Of a stretch of 64,000 nt of DNA, positions 43,529 through 52,071 are shown one piece after another (position 1 is the stretch's first letter; the number at the start of each line of letters is the position of its first letter). The DNA is from Salisediminibacterium beveridgei (GTDB taxonomy: Bacteria; Bacillota; Bacilli; Bacillales; Salisediminibacteriaceae): the NCBI RefSeq assembly GCF_001721685.1, contig NZ_CP012502.1, forward strand, positions 434,001 to 498,000, in the 5' to 3' direction. The notes beneath the pieces were generated by a model. That model ran no database searches, was not told where the DNA came from, and worked only from the letters and a program-made list of their open reading frames with translations. The position numbers and the translations under genes are program-made.

Positions 43529-44139
43529 GACAAATGGAAGAGCAATTGAGCAAGCTGCCGGTGACTGCGGTATCCGACGCCTTGAAGGGGCAGACCAATA
43601 TGAACCCGGCCATTCAGCCGGTAAAAGAAGAGCTGCGGTTATTCGGGCGTGCCCATACCGTTAAAGTCCGCGCGGCGGATAACAAGCTGGTGCTCCGCGG
43701 GATTTCCGAGGCGAAGACAGGCGATGTGCTCGTCGTTGACGCGAGAGGATGGCGTGAGAACGCGGCGTGCGGTGATTTCGTGGTGGGACTTGCGAAGACG
43801 CTGGGGCTTTCAGGTATGGTGATTGACGGGGCCGTGCGTGACCTGGCCGGTATTCGTGATCTGGATTTCCCGGTGTTCTGTCTGGGCACCACGCAAGCCG
43901 CCAGTGGCCGGCACGGGACCGGTGAAACGGGTGTACCGGTTTCCTGCGGAGGTGCAGTCGTAAAACCAGGAGACTGGATCATCGGAGATCTTGACGGTGT
44001 GGCCGTGATTCCTGCAGGCGAAGAAGAACAGGTGCTGATCGCGGCACAGAAGAAGCTCGAAGCAGATGAAGCACGGGAGAAGAAGGTCTTGCAAAACGTT
44101 GCAAGCGCACGGACGTATTTGGATGACGTGTTACAATAA
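43525..44139 (+). CDS. RraA family protein (HMG aldolase / oxaloacetate decarboxylase-like)
   Basis: 204 residues of the RraA/menG fold: VSDALKGQTNMNPAIQPV, GDVLVVDARGWRENAACGD, GMVIDGAVRDLAGIRDLDFPVFCLGTT and GDLDGVAVIPAGEEE are diagnostic, including the Arg/Asp metal-binding pair (VRDLAG). Non-gamma-proteobacterial members are usually class II 4-hydroxy-4-methyl-2-oxoglutarate aldolases or oxaloacetate decarboxylases. Its ATG overlaps the stop of a histidine kinase gene, so it is translationally coupled to signalling genes, an unusual setting for such an enzyme. A terminator follows. Confidence 0.85.
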   Translation: MRQMEEQLSKLPVTAVSDALKGQTNMNPAIQPVKEELRLFGRAHTVKVRAADNKLVLRGISEAKTGDVLVVDARGWRENAACGDFVVGLAKTLGLSGMVIDGAVRDLAGIRDLDFPVFCLGTTQAASGRHGTGETGVPVSCGGAVVKPGDWIIGDLDGVAVIPAGEEEQVLIAAQKKLEADEAREKKVLQNVASARTYLDDVLQ

Positions 44140-44148
44140 TTGATGACT

Positions 44149-44187
44149 GTCCCCTGCCGGAAGGATGATGCCTGGCGGGGGACTTTT
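44149..44187 (+). terminator. Terminator of the signalling operon
   Basis: GTCCCC-TGCC and GGC-GGGGGAC pair, followed by TTTT, ten bases after the RraA stop. Confidence 0.75.
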
Positions 44188-44296
44188 GGTATTCGAAGAG
44201 AAGTCCAAGATTGTCCGATGCTTTTCCTTACCATAAGGGCCGGTTTCTTTGGTATGATTTTCATACAAAGTAAGCTGAAGGCAGGAGTGAATCACG

Positions 44297-45157
44297 ATGC
44301 GGAGAGTGTGGATAGACGGAATTTTGATCGTGTCATTGTTGGCGGTCGTGGTCTTCGCCGGCGGCTTCGGCTATGCACTGGTGGATCAGGCATGGCTGGC
44401 AGAGGAACCGGCGGAAGAAATCCCCGGACAGGAAGCGCCGATGCGGGAGGTGGTCCGGCTGCCTCTGATGCCGCTCGACGGCGTTGCGATGGATGTGCCG
44501 GATTCAGTGGATGGTGATGCGTACCGGCTTGTGGCACTGGGGGATTCCCTGACAAGAGGCATGGGCTCAGGAGATGGCGAAGGGTATTTGCCTTATGTGG
44601 AGGCCTCTTATCCGGAAGAGGCGCCGCTGGATTTGACGATTGTGAACGGCGCAGTCAATGGTCACCGGACAAATGACGTGACCAATGATCTGAACGATGC
44701 GGGATTGAACGGCCATGTGCAGGAAGCGGACATGATCGTCATGACCGTTGGCGGAAATGATCTGTTTCAAAGCGGGCAGGGTTTCTTTTCACAGGATCTC
44801 GATCAGTTCACGGAAGCCGCAAAGGAAGAATTCATCGATGATCTGGATGATCTGTATGCTGTCTTGACGAGATTGAATCCGGATGCGGATATCTTTCATA
44901 TGGGTATCTACAACCCGTTTAAGGAGTTTGATTTCACCAACGAAACGAACCGGTTTGTCCGGGAGTGGAACAATGCCACGTCGGAACTGGCCGCAGACTA
45001 TGAGCAGGTGATTTTTGTACCGGTTGCAGATGTGTTTGAACGGGACGTGTCCGACCTGTTATTCCGGGACTTTTTCCACCCGAATGACGCAGGCTATGAA
45101 CGTATGGCAGAGCGGCTTTTAACCAGTCTGCGCTGGCCGGAAGGAAGTGAGGACTGA
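44297..45157 (+). CDS. SGNH/GDSL-family hydrolase, membrane-anchored
   Basis: 286 residues. An N-terminal hydrophobic helix (ILIVSLLAVVVFAGGFGYAL) anchors the protein outside the membrane; an acidic linker follows. The catalytic blocks are VALGDSLTRGMG (nucleophile Ser), NGAVNGHRT (Gly/Asn), VMTVGGNDLF (oxyanion Asn) and RDFFHPNDAGYE (Asp and His). These are lipase/esterase or acyl-transfer enzymes; the substrate is unknown, and YpmR-like lipases of Bacillus are close in layout. The stop overlaps the start of the ABC ATPase by one base, suggesting co-expression with the exporter. Confidence 0.85.
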   Translation: MRRVWIDGILIVSLLAVVVFAGGFGYALVDQAWLAEEPAEEIPGQEAPMREVVRLPLMPLDGVAMDVPDSVDGDAYRLVALGDSLTRGMGSGDGEGYLPYVEASYPEEAPLDLTIVNGAVNGHRTNDVTNDLNDAGLNGHVQEADMIVMTVGGNDLFQSGQGFFSQDLDQFTEAAKEEFIDDLDDLYAVLTRLNPDADIFHMGIYNPFKEFDFTNETNRFVREWNNATSELAADYEQVIFVPVADVFERDVSDLLFRDFFHPNDAGYERMAERLLTSLRWPEGSED

Positions 45158-46101
45158 TGGAAGCAAAGGACGCAAAGGGCGCACCCACATTAACAGTCAG
45201 CAATTTGTCGAAGACCATCGGCAAGACACCGATTATCAAAAACATCTCGTTTGACCTCTATCCGGGTGAAGTCTTTGGCTTTCTCGGGCCGAACGGTTCC
45301 GGGAAAACGACCACCATCCGGATGATCGTCGGACTGATCCGGCCGACGAAAGGGACAGTCGCCATCAGCGGCTATAATGTGCAAAAACAGTTTGTCAAAG
45401 CGATGCGAAATATCGGATCGATCGTGGAGAATCCGGAAATGTATGAGTACCTGAGCGGCTGGGAGAACCTCAAGCAGTTTCAGCGTATGGTCAAAGGCAT
45501 CACAGAAGAGCGGATGCATGATGTGGTGACACTCGTCGGCATGACGAACCGGATTCACGACCCAGTGGGGACGTATTCCTTGGGCATGCGTCAGCGTCTT
45601 GGCATTGCCCAGGCCCTCTTGAACCGGCCGAAGGTGCTGATCCTCGATGAACCGGCGAATGGCCTTGATCCGAAAGGGATCCGGGAAATGCGGGAATTCA
45701 TCCGCAGGCTCGCAGAAGAAGAGGGCCTCAGTGTACTGGTGTCGTCTCACTTGCTCAGTGAAATTCAGCAGATGTGCGACCGGGTGGCCATCATTTCCAA
45801 AGGGGAGGTGCTGGCCGTGGATTCCGTGGCGCATTTGTTGGCGGAACAGGGACGTATCATATGGGAAGTCACTCCGTACGAGCAGGGAAAGCAAATGATT
45901 CAAGGGTTTATGCCACTGATTGACCCGAAAACAACTGATCTGCCGGCAGGTCAGGTTGCCGCGGTGGACGACGGAACCGATCTGGCCTCGGTCAACGATG
46001 CCCTCGTGAAAGCGGGTGTCCGAGTACACCGGATGGAGCGGCAGCTGCCGGCACTCGAGGATCTCTTCCTGGAATTAACCGGGGGTGAATCCATTGACTG
46101 A
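45157..46101 (+). CDS. ABC exporter ATP-binding protein (BcrA/CcmA type)
   Basis: 314 residues. Walker A FLGPNGSGKTT, Q-loop, signature YSLGMRQRLGIAQAL, Walker B VLILDEPANGLDP and switch His in VSSHLLSE are intact. A C-terminal ~90-residue extension (DSVAHLLAEQGRIIWEV...LEDLFLELTGG) is typical of exporters of the drug/bacitracin and Nod-factor groups. It pairs with the permease encoded next, whose start it overlaps. The substrate is unknown. Confidence 0.9.
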   Translation: MEAKDAKGAPTLTVSNLSKTIGKTPIIKNISFDLYPGEVFGFLGPNGSGKTTTIRMIVGLIRPTKGTVAISGYNVQKQFVKAMRNIGSIVENPEMYEYLSGWENLKQFQRMVKGITEERMHDVVTLVGMTNRIHDPVGTYSLGMRQRLGIAQALLNRPKVLILDEPANGLDPKGIREMREFIRRLAEEEGLSVLVSSHLLSEIQQMCDRVAIISKGEVLAVDSVAHLLAEQGRIIWEVTPYEQGKQMIQGFMPLIDPKTTDLPAGQVAAVDDGTDLASVNDALVKAGVRVHRMERQLPALEDLFLELTGGESID

Positions 46102-47053
46102 TCTGGTGTATAACGAATGGATCAAACTTGTTCGGAAAAAACGGATGTACGTCGTTGGCCTCATCATCGTGATCTTCGTCGGGATGTTCGCCTATGCCCA
46201 GCTGCTGCAGGAACGAACGGCAGAAGAGCGATTCGGCGACATGGCCTGGGAGGAGCAGCTGGAGTCGGAAATCGATTCCTTGGAATCCCGCATGGATCAA
46301 ATGCAAATGCCTGAAGAGTTTCAGCAAAGCTTCGCCCGTCAGATCGAACAGCAGCGGGTATACCTTGAAGAAGGCATCAATCCGAATGAATCCGGTGCCC
46401 CGATGTTTCTGCGGATGTTTATCGATAACTCCGGCGATCTGTTCATTCCGCTTCTGATTGTTGTGGTCACAGCAGACCTTGTATCTTCGGAACGAAGTGC
46501 CGGGACCTTCAAGATGCTCCTGACAAGACCGGTGGAACGCTGGCGGGTGCTCCTCAGCAAATGGCTGACCATGGGACTCGCGGTATCTCTGATCGTGCTG
46601 TTCATCAGTCTGGCCTCGGTCGTGATCGCAGGCATCATGTTCGGTTTTGGCGGCTGGGATTACCCGATCATCACCCGGTTCAGTCCAGGCGCTGTGGAAG
46701 TGATCCCCCAGTGGCAATACATCCTCATGGCAACCGGGCTCACATGGTTTGCAGCCCTCGTTGTCGGATCACTGACTTTTCTTTTGTCTGTGTTACTGAA
46801 AAGTACAGCTGCAGTGATGGGGTTCATGCTGGCGGCACTGATCTCCGGGACGATTCTCTCGGTCTTCATCGCCTCTTGGGAAAACGCCAAGTACCTGTTT
46901 ATGGTAAACCTCAGGCTCACGTCTTACTTAAGCGGTAACGCGCCGCCGGTAGAAGGGATGACCATGCTGTTTTCAATCGGGGTTCTGCTTATCTGGGGAG
47001 CGGTTGCAACGGCGATTGCATTCGTTTATTTCAACCGGAAGGATATGTATTGA
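46094..47053 (+). CDS. ABC-2 type permease
   Basis: About 319 residues. A first membrane helix (MYVVGLIIVIFVGMFAY), an extracytoplasmic Glu/Gln-rich loop (~40-100), then five further helices (LFIPLLIVVVTADLVSSERSAGTFKMLLTRPVERWRVLLSKW is the conserved ABC-2 coupling region). Forms the channel for the ATPase encoded upstream. TTG 46094 lies five bases behind GGGGGTGA; a GTG at 46085 overlaps that site and would add three residues. Resembles YxlG/bacitracin-type exporter permeases. Confidence 0.85.
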   Translation: MTDLVYNEWIKLVRKKRMYVVGLIIVIFVGMFAYAQLLQERTAEERFGDMAWEEQLESEIDSLESRMDQMQMPEEFQQSFARQIEQQRVYLEEGINPNESGAPMFLRMFIDNSGDLFIPLLIVVVTADLVSSERSAGTFKMLLTRPVERWRVLLSKWLTMGLAVSLIVLFISLASVVIAGIMFGFGGWDYPIITRFSPGAVEVIPQWQYILMATGLTWFAALVVGSLTFLLSVLLKSTAAVMGFMLAALISGTILSVFIASWENAKYLFMVNLRLTSYLSGNAPPVEGMTMLFSIGVLLIWGAVATAIAFVYFNRKDMY

Positions 47054-47079
47054 TAACATGTAACGGAGTCGCCCGATCA

Positions 47080-47115
47080 CGCGATACGAAAAACCTTTCC
47101 CGTAAGCGTTTTTTT
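47080..47115 (+). terminator. Probable terminator after the ABC exporter
   Basis: CGCGATACG and CGTAAGCG pair imperfectly (two bulges) and are followed by seven T. Confidence 0.5.
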
Positions 47116-47215
47116 GAAGGTGAACTGATCGGACGACGGAACGAAACATAGAGATAGGCGGAAAAATCAAATCACTCCTGATCACCTGATTGCGTGTTGA
47201 TGTTGACCTTGCAGG

Positions 47216-48031
47216 TCAGTCATTCATCTGTTCTTTCATAAAGGTCTCCCGGTCGGTTTCGATGATTTCTGTATCGTCGTTTATGACGTTATAAAAGCGG
47301 ATCAGGGCTTCATCAAACTCAGGGTCAAGTTCATAATCGAGAACCGCCACTTCGGTTTCCTGTTCGTCCAAGGAAGAGATGTGGCGAAGGAGGAAATAGC
47401 TGTCTTGTTCAAACCAGTATTCCACTTCTTCGTCACCGTTTCGGAAGCTGATGTGGTGAGCAGTGTACCCGTTGATGTCTTCCGTTCCTTCATAAGAGGA
47501 TCTGTGGGTATCGAGGTACTCGAGAATCATCGGTTCCTCTCCGGAAAGGTCTGCTGCGTAGCCGTCCATGCGTTGTTCCTCGATGAGGTGCGCTTCGCTT
47601 TCTCCTTCGGTATAATGCAGGGTGCCTTCCCCGTCGTTGATGATATATTCTGTTGGAGAAGGTCCTTCATGTTTCATGATTCGGTGTTCAAATACGCTGT
47701 CGTCATCTTCTCTTGGAAAAAGCCAGATTTCTTCTTCAGTGATCACTTCCTGCACTTCTTCTTCACCTGAGCGGGATTTCGTTTGTTGATGGACATAAAG
47801 ACCTTCGCGTTCTTCCTCTGCTTCGAGGGCACTGTCGATCACGCTGGTCACATTTTCTTCAGGTTCGATTTCTTGCTGATCGTTTTCTTCGTAGTTGTTT
47901 TCATTGTCAGGGCCGCTATCGCCATTGTTATTGTCCGTATCCGTAATGTGGTTGTTATCTGCGTCATTACAGGCAAAGAGCAGTAAGGCGGCACCTGTGA
48001 ATGAGAGTGCTGCGGATTTTATGGCACGCAT
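47216..48031 (-). CDS. Acidic lipoprotein, LolA-like fold possible
   Basis: 271 residues. The signal peptide ends with lipobox LLFAC, followed by an Asp/Asn-rich linker and an extremely acidic mature domain. The body alternates strands in a way that recalls the LolA/LppX-like or sigma-regulatory lipoproteins of Bacillus (EEEIWLFPREDD, SPTEYIINDGEGTLHYTEGE, INGYTAHHISFRNGDEEVEYWFEQDSYFLLRHISSLDEQETEVAVLDYELDPEFDEALIRFY). I do not recognise a specific function. ATG 48031 is six bases behind AAAGGAGG, while ATG 48037 abuts that site. A single gene. Confidence 0.75.
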   Translation of the reverse strand: MRAIKSAALSFTGAALLLFACNDADNNHITDTDNNNGDSGPDNENNYEENDQQEIEPEENVTSVIDSALEAEEEREGLYVHQQTKSRSGEEEVQEVITEEEIWLFPREDDDSVFEHRIMKHEGPSPTEYIINDGEGTLHYTEGESEAHLIEEQRMDGYAADLSGEEPMILEYLDTHRSSYEGTEDINGYTAHHISFRNGDEEVEYWFEQDSYFLLRHISSLDEQETEVAVLDYELDPEFDEALIRFYNVINDDTEIIETDRETFMKEQMND

Positions 48032-48168
48032 GCTCATCCTCCTTTAACCAGTCATTGGTATTCACATTCCCAGCATGAAGGCAGCTAAACAGTACAGCTG
48101 AAAATCAGGTAAAAAGTCGAAGGACTTCCATAGGTAAAGTGAACTTGTCATACATACATCGTTATTTT

Positions 48169-48188
48169 GACAGATGGACTGATCTGTC
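48169..48188. promoter_or_regulatory. DhaS-type operator upstream of dhaK
   Basis: GACAGAT-N6-ATCTGTC is a perfect 7+7 dyad. It closely resembles the Lactococcus DhaS site GGACACAT-N6-ATTTGTCC, and DhaS is encoded in this cluster. It lies just upstream of the presumed -35 region (TTCTCA 48191-48196; TACAAT 48214-48219), as expected for an activator. Confidence 0.65.
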
Positions 48189-48196
48189 CGTTCTCA

Positions 48197-48210
48197 AGTA
48201 AGCGCTGTCA
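48197..48210. promoter_or_regulatory. Putative cre site in the dha promoter
   Basis: AGTAAGCGCTGTCA matches the cre consensus at 13 of 14 positions and lies between the -35 and -10 boxes, consistent with CcpA repression. Confidence 0.45.
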
Positions 48211-48269
48211 CATTACAATAAGAGGTGTACGATCGGTTTGACAAAGCCTAAAAAGGAGCGTGAAGTGTT

Positions 48270-49262
48270 ATGAAGAAGATCATCAACAGTCCGGAGCATG
48301 TGCTCGATGAAATGCTCGATGGGTTCGCCTATGCGAATGCTCATCTGGTTAAACGGGTCACAGGCACAAGCGTCATTGCCCGGAAGTACAAAAATGACGG
48401 CCAGGTCGCCCTTGTCAGCGGCGGTGGAAGTGGTCATGAACCGAGCCATGCCGGATTTGTCGGCAAAGGAATGCTCGCATCGGCTGTATGCGGGGAGGTG
48501 TTCACATCACCGACGCCGGATCAGGTGTATGAAGGGATCAAAGCGGCAGACCAGGGCGGCGGCGTGCTTCTGATCATCAAGAATTACACCGGAGACGTGA
48601 TGAACTTTGAAATGGCCGCGGAACTTGCGGAAGCTGACGGCATTGACGTGGCGCATATTGTGGTCGATGACGATATCGCTGTGGAGGACAGTTCGTTCAC
48701 GGCAGGAAAGCGCGGCGTTGCCGGCACCGTCATCATGCACAAAATCCTCGGTGCCGCAGCCGAGAGTGGGATGGGGCTTCAAGAGCTGAAGACACTGGGA
48801 GAAACATTGGTGGCCAGTATCAAATCCATCGGGGTATCGATTCTCCCGGCCACCGTTCCGGCAGTCGGAAAACCGGGCTTTGAACTGGCAGATGACGAGA
48901 TGGAGTATGGCGTCGGGATTCACGGGGAACCGGGTTACCGCCGCGAGCCGTTGAAGTCATCGAAAGAAATTGCCGAAGAGCTGGTCATGAAACTGAAGGA
49001 CGCCTTTGATTGGCAAGAAGGCGACCGCTACGGGGTCCTCGTCAACGGTCTTGGTGCGACCCCGCTCATGGAACAGTTCGTCTTTATGAACGATACGGCG
49101 AAGCTTTTGGACCAGGAAGGACTGGACATCGCGTTTAAAAAAGTCGGTTCTTTGATGACGTCGCTCGACATGGCAGGGGTGTCGCTGACACTGGTGAAAG
49201 TGGCAGACGAGAAGTGGCTCGACTATTGGCATATGCCGGTGGAGACAACGGACTGGGCGTAA
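48270..49262 (+). CDS. dhaK: Dihydroxyacetone kinase subunit DhaK
   Basis: 330 residues, the Dha-binding subunit of the PTS-dependent kinase. The covalent Dha-binding His218 (VGIHGEPGYRREPL) and catalytic His56 (SGGGSGHEPSH) and Asp109 (NYTGDVMNF) line up with the numbering of the E. coli enzyme. Binds dihydroxyacetone as a hemiaminal for phosphorylation by DhaL-ADP plus DhaM phosphate. AAGGAG upstream. First gene of dhaKLM, preceded by a DhaS-type operator and a cre-like site. Confidence 0.95.
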   Translation: MKKIINSPEHVLDEMLDGFAYANAHLVKRVTGTSVIARKYKNDGQVALVSGGGSGHEPSHAGFVGKGMLASAVCGEVFTSPTPDQVYEGIKAADQGGGVLLIIKNYTGDVMNFEMAAELAEADGIDVAHIVVDDDIAVEDSSFTAGKRGVAGTVIMHKILGAAAESGMGLQELKTLGETLVASIKSIGVSILPATVPAVGKPGFELADDEMEYGVGIHGEPGYRREPLKSSKEIAEELVMKLKDAFDWQEGDRYGVLVNGLGATPLMEQFVFMNDTAKLLDQEGLDIAFKKVGSLMTSLDMAGVSLTLVKVADEKWLDYWHMPVETTDWA

Positions 49263-49318
49263 TCACGGCTGATGGAAAAAGAGAGCGCCAGACTAAGCTT
49301 CAGATGGAGGGCTGATCA

Positions 49319-49906
49319 ATGTTTACAGTGGAGAATACGATTGAACTGTTCCGGAATTTTGCCACGAAGGTGCAAACGGATAAGGCGTGGCTGTCGGATC
49401 TGGATACGCCGATCGGCGATGGTGATCACGGGACGAATATGGCCCGGGGGCTGACCGAGGTCACGGCAAAGCTTGACGCAGGTACCTACAAGGATCCGGG
49501 GGATGTGTTCAAGGCTGCGGCGATGGCAATGATCGGCAAAACCGGCGGTGCATCGGGCCCATTGTACGGAACGGCATTCATGGAAATGAGTAAAGCCGTC
49601 CAGGCGAATCCGGATGACATCACCGGCGCCCTGGAGGCGGGCCTTGCAGGCATTCAAAAGCGGGGGAAGGCAACGGCGGGAGAGAAGACGATGGTAGACG
49701 TCTGGGTTCCGGTGATCGAATCGGTCAAAGCCGGCGGTCTCAACGCGGAACACGTGGACGCGTATGTGGAAAAAACGAAGCCGATGAAAGCGACGAAAGG
49801 ACGCGCATCTTATCTGGGTGAGCGTTCGATCGGCCATCTGGACCCGGGATCGGCTTCCAGCGGCTTGTTTTTCAAAGCGCTTCTTGAGGGAGGAGCGTTA
49901 TCATGA
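49319..49906 (+). CDS. dhaL: Dihydroxyacetone kinase subunit DhaL
   Basis: 195 residues, the ADP/ATP-binding subunit. The Mg-nucleotide motif DTPIGDGDHGTNMARG near the N-terminus and IGKTGGASGPLYG, KATAGEKTMVDVW and LGERSIGHLDPGSASS are conserved. The bound ADP acts as a cofactor that is rephosphorylated by DhaM. GGAGGG precedes the ATG; the stop overlaps the dhaM start by four bases. Confidence 0.94.
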   Translation: MFTVENTIELFRNFATKVQTDKAWLSDLDTPIGDGDHGTNMARGLTEVTAKLDAGTYKDPGDVFKAAAMAMIGKTGGASGPLYGTAFMEMSKAVQANPDDITGALEAGLAGIQKRGKATAGEKTMVDVWVPVIESVKAGGLNAEHVDAYVEKTKPMKATKGRASYLGERSIGHLDPGSASSGLFFKALLEGGALS

Positions 49907-50283
49907 CAAAATCTTATGGGGTCTTTATCGCCTCGCACTCAGCCTCTTTGGCTGAAGGGGTGGCAGAGCTGTTAAAGGGGTCGGCACCGGACGTGCCGAT
50001 CACCTTTACCGGCGGGAATGATGACGGGGAGCTCGGGGCAAGCTTTGAGAAGATCGAAGCAGCACTTACTGCCAACAGTGCCGTTGAAGTGTTTGCCTTT
50101 TACGATCTGGGCAGCGCGAAGATGACTTTGGAGATGGTGATGGAAATGGCGGAAAAACCGGTTCATCTGATGGATGCGGCGCTGGTTGAAGGGGCCTATA
50201 CGGCGGCTGCACTTGCCCAGGGCGGTGCATCCTTTGAGGCAATCCGTGAACAATTGGAATCGCTGATGGTGAAACGGAAATAA
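49903..50283 (+). CDS. dhaM: PTS-dependent dihydroxyacetone kinase phosphotransferase DhaM
   Basis: 126 residues, a single EIIA-mannose-like domain; the HPr- and EI-like extensions of the E. coli protein are absent, as usual in Gram-positives. The phospho-His lies in FIASHSASLAEG (His12). Receives phosphate from HPr and passes it to ADP on DhaL. Starts within the dhaL stop (ATGA) and is followed by a strong hairpin terminator. Confidence 0.93.
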   Translation: MTKSYGVFIASHSASLAEGVAELLKGSAPDVPITFTGGNDDGELGASFEKIEAALTANSAVEVFAFYDLGSAKMTLEMVMEMAEKPVHLMDAALVEGAYTAAALAQGGASFEAIREQLESLMVKRK

Positions 50284-50291
50284 CCGCTGGC

Positions 50292-50329
50292 GGTCCGAGT
50301 GGGGCATGGCGCCCCGCTTCGGGCCTTTT
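50292..50329 (+). terminator. Terminator between dhaM and dhaS
   Basis: GGTCCGAGTGGGGC and GCCCCGCTTCGGGCC pair over about 14 bp with a tight loop, followed by TTTT. Confidence 0.8.
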
Positions 50330-50374
50330 GATCCACCGGCCGGATAGACGGTTAACTGAAGGAGAAGATGGCTG

Positions 50375-50974
50375 ATGACCCATTCCCTGATCACGAAGAA
50401 GATCATTGCCCGCTCACTGAAGGATTTGATGGAACAAAAAGCATTCGCAAAAATTTCTGTCCGTGATATTATGGCATGCGCGGATCTCAGGCGTCAGACG
50501 TTTTACTATCATTTTCAGGATAAGTATGAGCTGTTAACGTGGATTTACGAAGACGAGACCCGGGAGAACAGCATCGATTTTTTTCAGTATGATGATCCGG
50601 AGCGGATTTTTGATCACCTGCTCCATTACGTGTATGACAACCGGACGTTTTATGAGAAAGCGATCCAGGTTCATGAACAGAACGGTTTTTTTCAGGCATT
50701 GACCAGTCACATGGAGGCCCTGTACCGCACTCTGATCAGTGAGTGGGCCAAACAGGATGGCTTTCGCATGGAGAACGACCAGGTGGATTTACTGGTCCGG
50801 TTTTACAGCCGCGGCTTCACCGGTGTTGTGGAGAACTGGCTTATTGGAGGATGCCGCGAGGATCCGGTGGTGATCGCAAAAGAATTGAATGATGTGGTAC
50901 ATATTGGATTGCGGACGCAGCTGAGTCAAAAGAGCGGGGAAACCATGTCGGGTGATAGAGGTGAGAGTACATGA
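50375..50974 (+). CDS. dhaS: TetR-family activator of the dha operon
   Basis: 199 residues. The N-terminus (TKKIIARSLKDLMEQKAFAKISVRDIMACADLRRQTFYYHFQDKYELLTWIYEDE) is the DhaS-type TetR DNA-binding domain, and the rest matches its C-terminal ligand/partner domain. In Lactococcus DhaS activates dhaKLM only when bound to the DhaK-like coactivator DhaQ carrying dihydroxyacetone; both partners are adjacent here (overlap ATGA). GGAGAAG upstream. The operator at 48169-48188 is its likely target. Confidence 0.88.
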   Translation: MTHSLITKKIIARSLKDLMEQKAFAKISVRDIMACADLRRQTFYYHFQDKYELLTWIYEDETRENSIDFFQYDDPERIFDHLLHYVYDNRTFYEKAIQVHEQNGFFQALTSHMEALYRTLISEWAKQDGFRMENDQVDLLVRFYSRGFTGVVENWLIGGCREDPVVIAKELNDVVHIGLRTQLSQKSGETMSGDRGEST

Positions 50975-51951
50975 AACATCTGATAAACGATCCGGCACAG
51001 GCGGTGCGTGAGATGCTGCAGGGGTTTGCCATTGCCAATGAGGCGACGGTGGAACTGCTTATAGAGCAGCAGGCGATTGTCCGCCGGACCATATCAAAGG
51101 ATCACGTCGCGCTGATCAGTGGCGGAGGCAGCGGCCATGAACCGGGACACTTCGGTTATGTCAATGAGAACCTGTTGACTGCAGCGGTGCACGGACCGGT
51201 CTTCGTTCCGCCGTCGAAGACGCAGGTGCTTGAGACGATCCGCCATGTGGACCGGGGGCAGGGGATTCTGGTGATTGTCAAAAATTTTACCGCGGACCTG
51301 GATGCCTTTCTACCGGCAGTGATCCAGGCAAAAACCGAGGGGATCGCCGTCACACATGTAATTGTTGATGATGACGTGTCGGTTGCCAACGATGACAGCT
51401 TTGAACGGAGAAGACGAGGTGTGGCGGGGACCGTGCTGGTTCACCGGATCCTCGGGAAGGCTGCTTCTGAAGGCCAATCGCTGAAGGAACTGAAAGCCTT
51501 AGGCGAACGCCTGATTCAGTCGATGTCGACGTTGGGCGTGGCGCTGACCCCGGCGTCGGTTCCGGGACAGGACGCTCCTTTGTTTGAGCTTCACGACGAA
51601 GAGGTCTATTTCGGGGTGGGCATACACGGGGAAGCGGGGTACCGAAAAGCACCGATGCAGGACTCAGAGCGGATCGCCGTCGAACTGGTGAACAAGCTGA
51701 AGAGTCGGTACCGCTGGAAAAAAAGAGACCGGTATGTGGTATTGGTAAACGGCCTCGGGGGCACGACGCTGATGGAACAGTATATCTTCACAAACGACGT
51801 CCGCCAGCTTCTGCAGCTCGAAGGTCTGGAGGTCAGTTGGGCCGGGACAGGCAACTGGCTGACGTCTTTGAATATGAGGGGGATTTCCCTGACGATGATG
51901 AAAGTGGAAGATCACGAGTGGCTCCGCCTGCTAGGTATTGCATCCTGCTGA
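50971..51951 (+). CDS. dhaQ: DhaK-like coactivator DhaQ (DhaS partner)
   Basis: 326 residues, a DhaK paralogue. It keeps the covalent Dha-binding His219 (VGIHGEAGYRKAPM), and also His56 (SGHEPGH) and Asp109 (NFTADLDAF), so catalysis cannot be excluded from sequence. Its position directly behind and overlapping dhaS, outside the dhaKLM unit, argues for the DhaQ role: a dihydroxyacetone sensor that binds DhaS. Alternative: a second DhaK. Followed by a strong terminator. Confidence 0.8.
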   Translation: MKHLINDPAQAVREMLQGFAIANEATVELLIEQQAIVRRTISKDHVALISGGGSGHEPGHFGYVNENLLTAAVHGPVFVPPSKTQVLETIRHVDRGQGILVIVKNFTADLDAFLPAVIQAKTEGIAVTHVIVDDDVSVANDDSFERRRRGVAGTVLVHRILGKAASEGQSLKELKALGERLIQSMSTLGVALTPASVPGQDAPLFELHDEEVYFGVGIHGEAGYRKAPMQDSERIAVELVNKLKSRYRWKKRDRYVVLVNGLGGTTLMEQYIFTNDVRQLLQLEGLEVSWAGTGNWLTSLNMRGISLTMMKVEDHEWLRLLGIASC

Positions 51952-51956
51952 TTGAA

Positions 51957-51985
51957 AAAGCATGCCGCATATTACGGCATGCTTT
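51957..51985 (+). terminator. Terminator after dhaQ
   Basis: AAAGCATGCCG and CGGCATGCTTT form a perfect 11-bp stem; flanking A and T runs allow use from both sides. Confidence 0.8.
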
Positions 51986-51993
51986 CGTCATGT

Positions 51994-52057
51994 TTCATAG
52001 GAAAGTAGAAGTGTAACGAAGGCTTTCGCCATCACTATGGCGATAAGCCAAGTTTTC
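51994..52057 (-). repeat. Dispersed hairpin repeat, copy 2
   Basis: TTCATAGGAA, then AAGGCTTTCGCCAT, ACTATGGCGATAAGCC and AGTTTTCTTT repeat the order and orientation seen at 9061-9156, with about 30 bases missing between the first two blocks. It lies between the dhaQ terminator and the converging dehydrogenase gene. Confidence 0.6.
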
Positions 52058-52071
52058 TTTATTCAAAGCTG

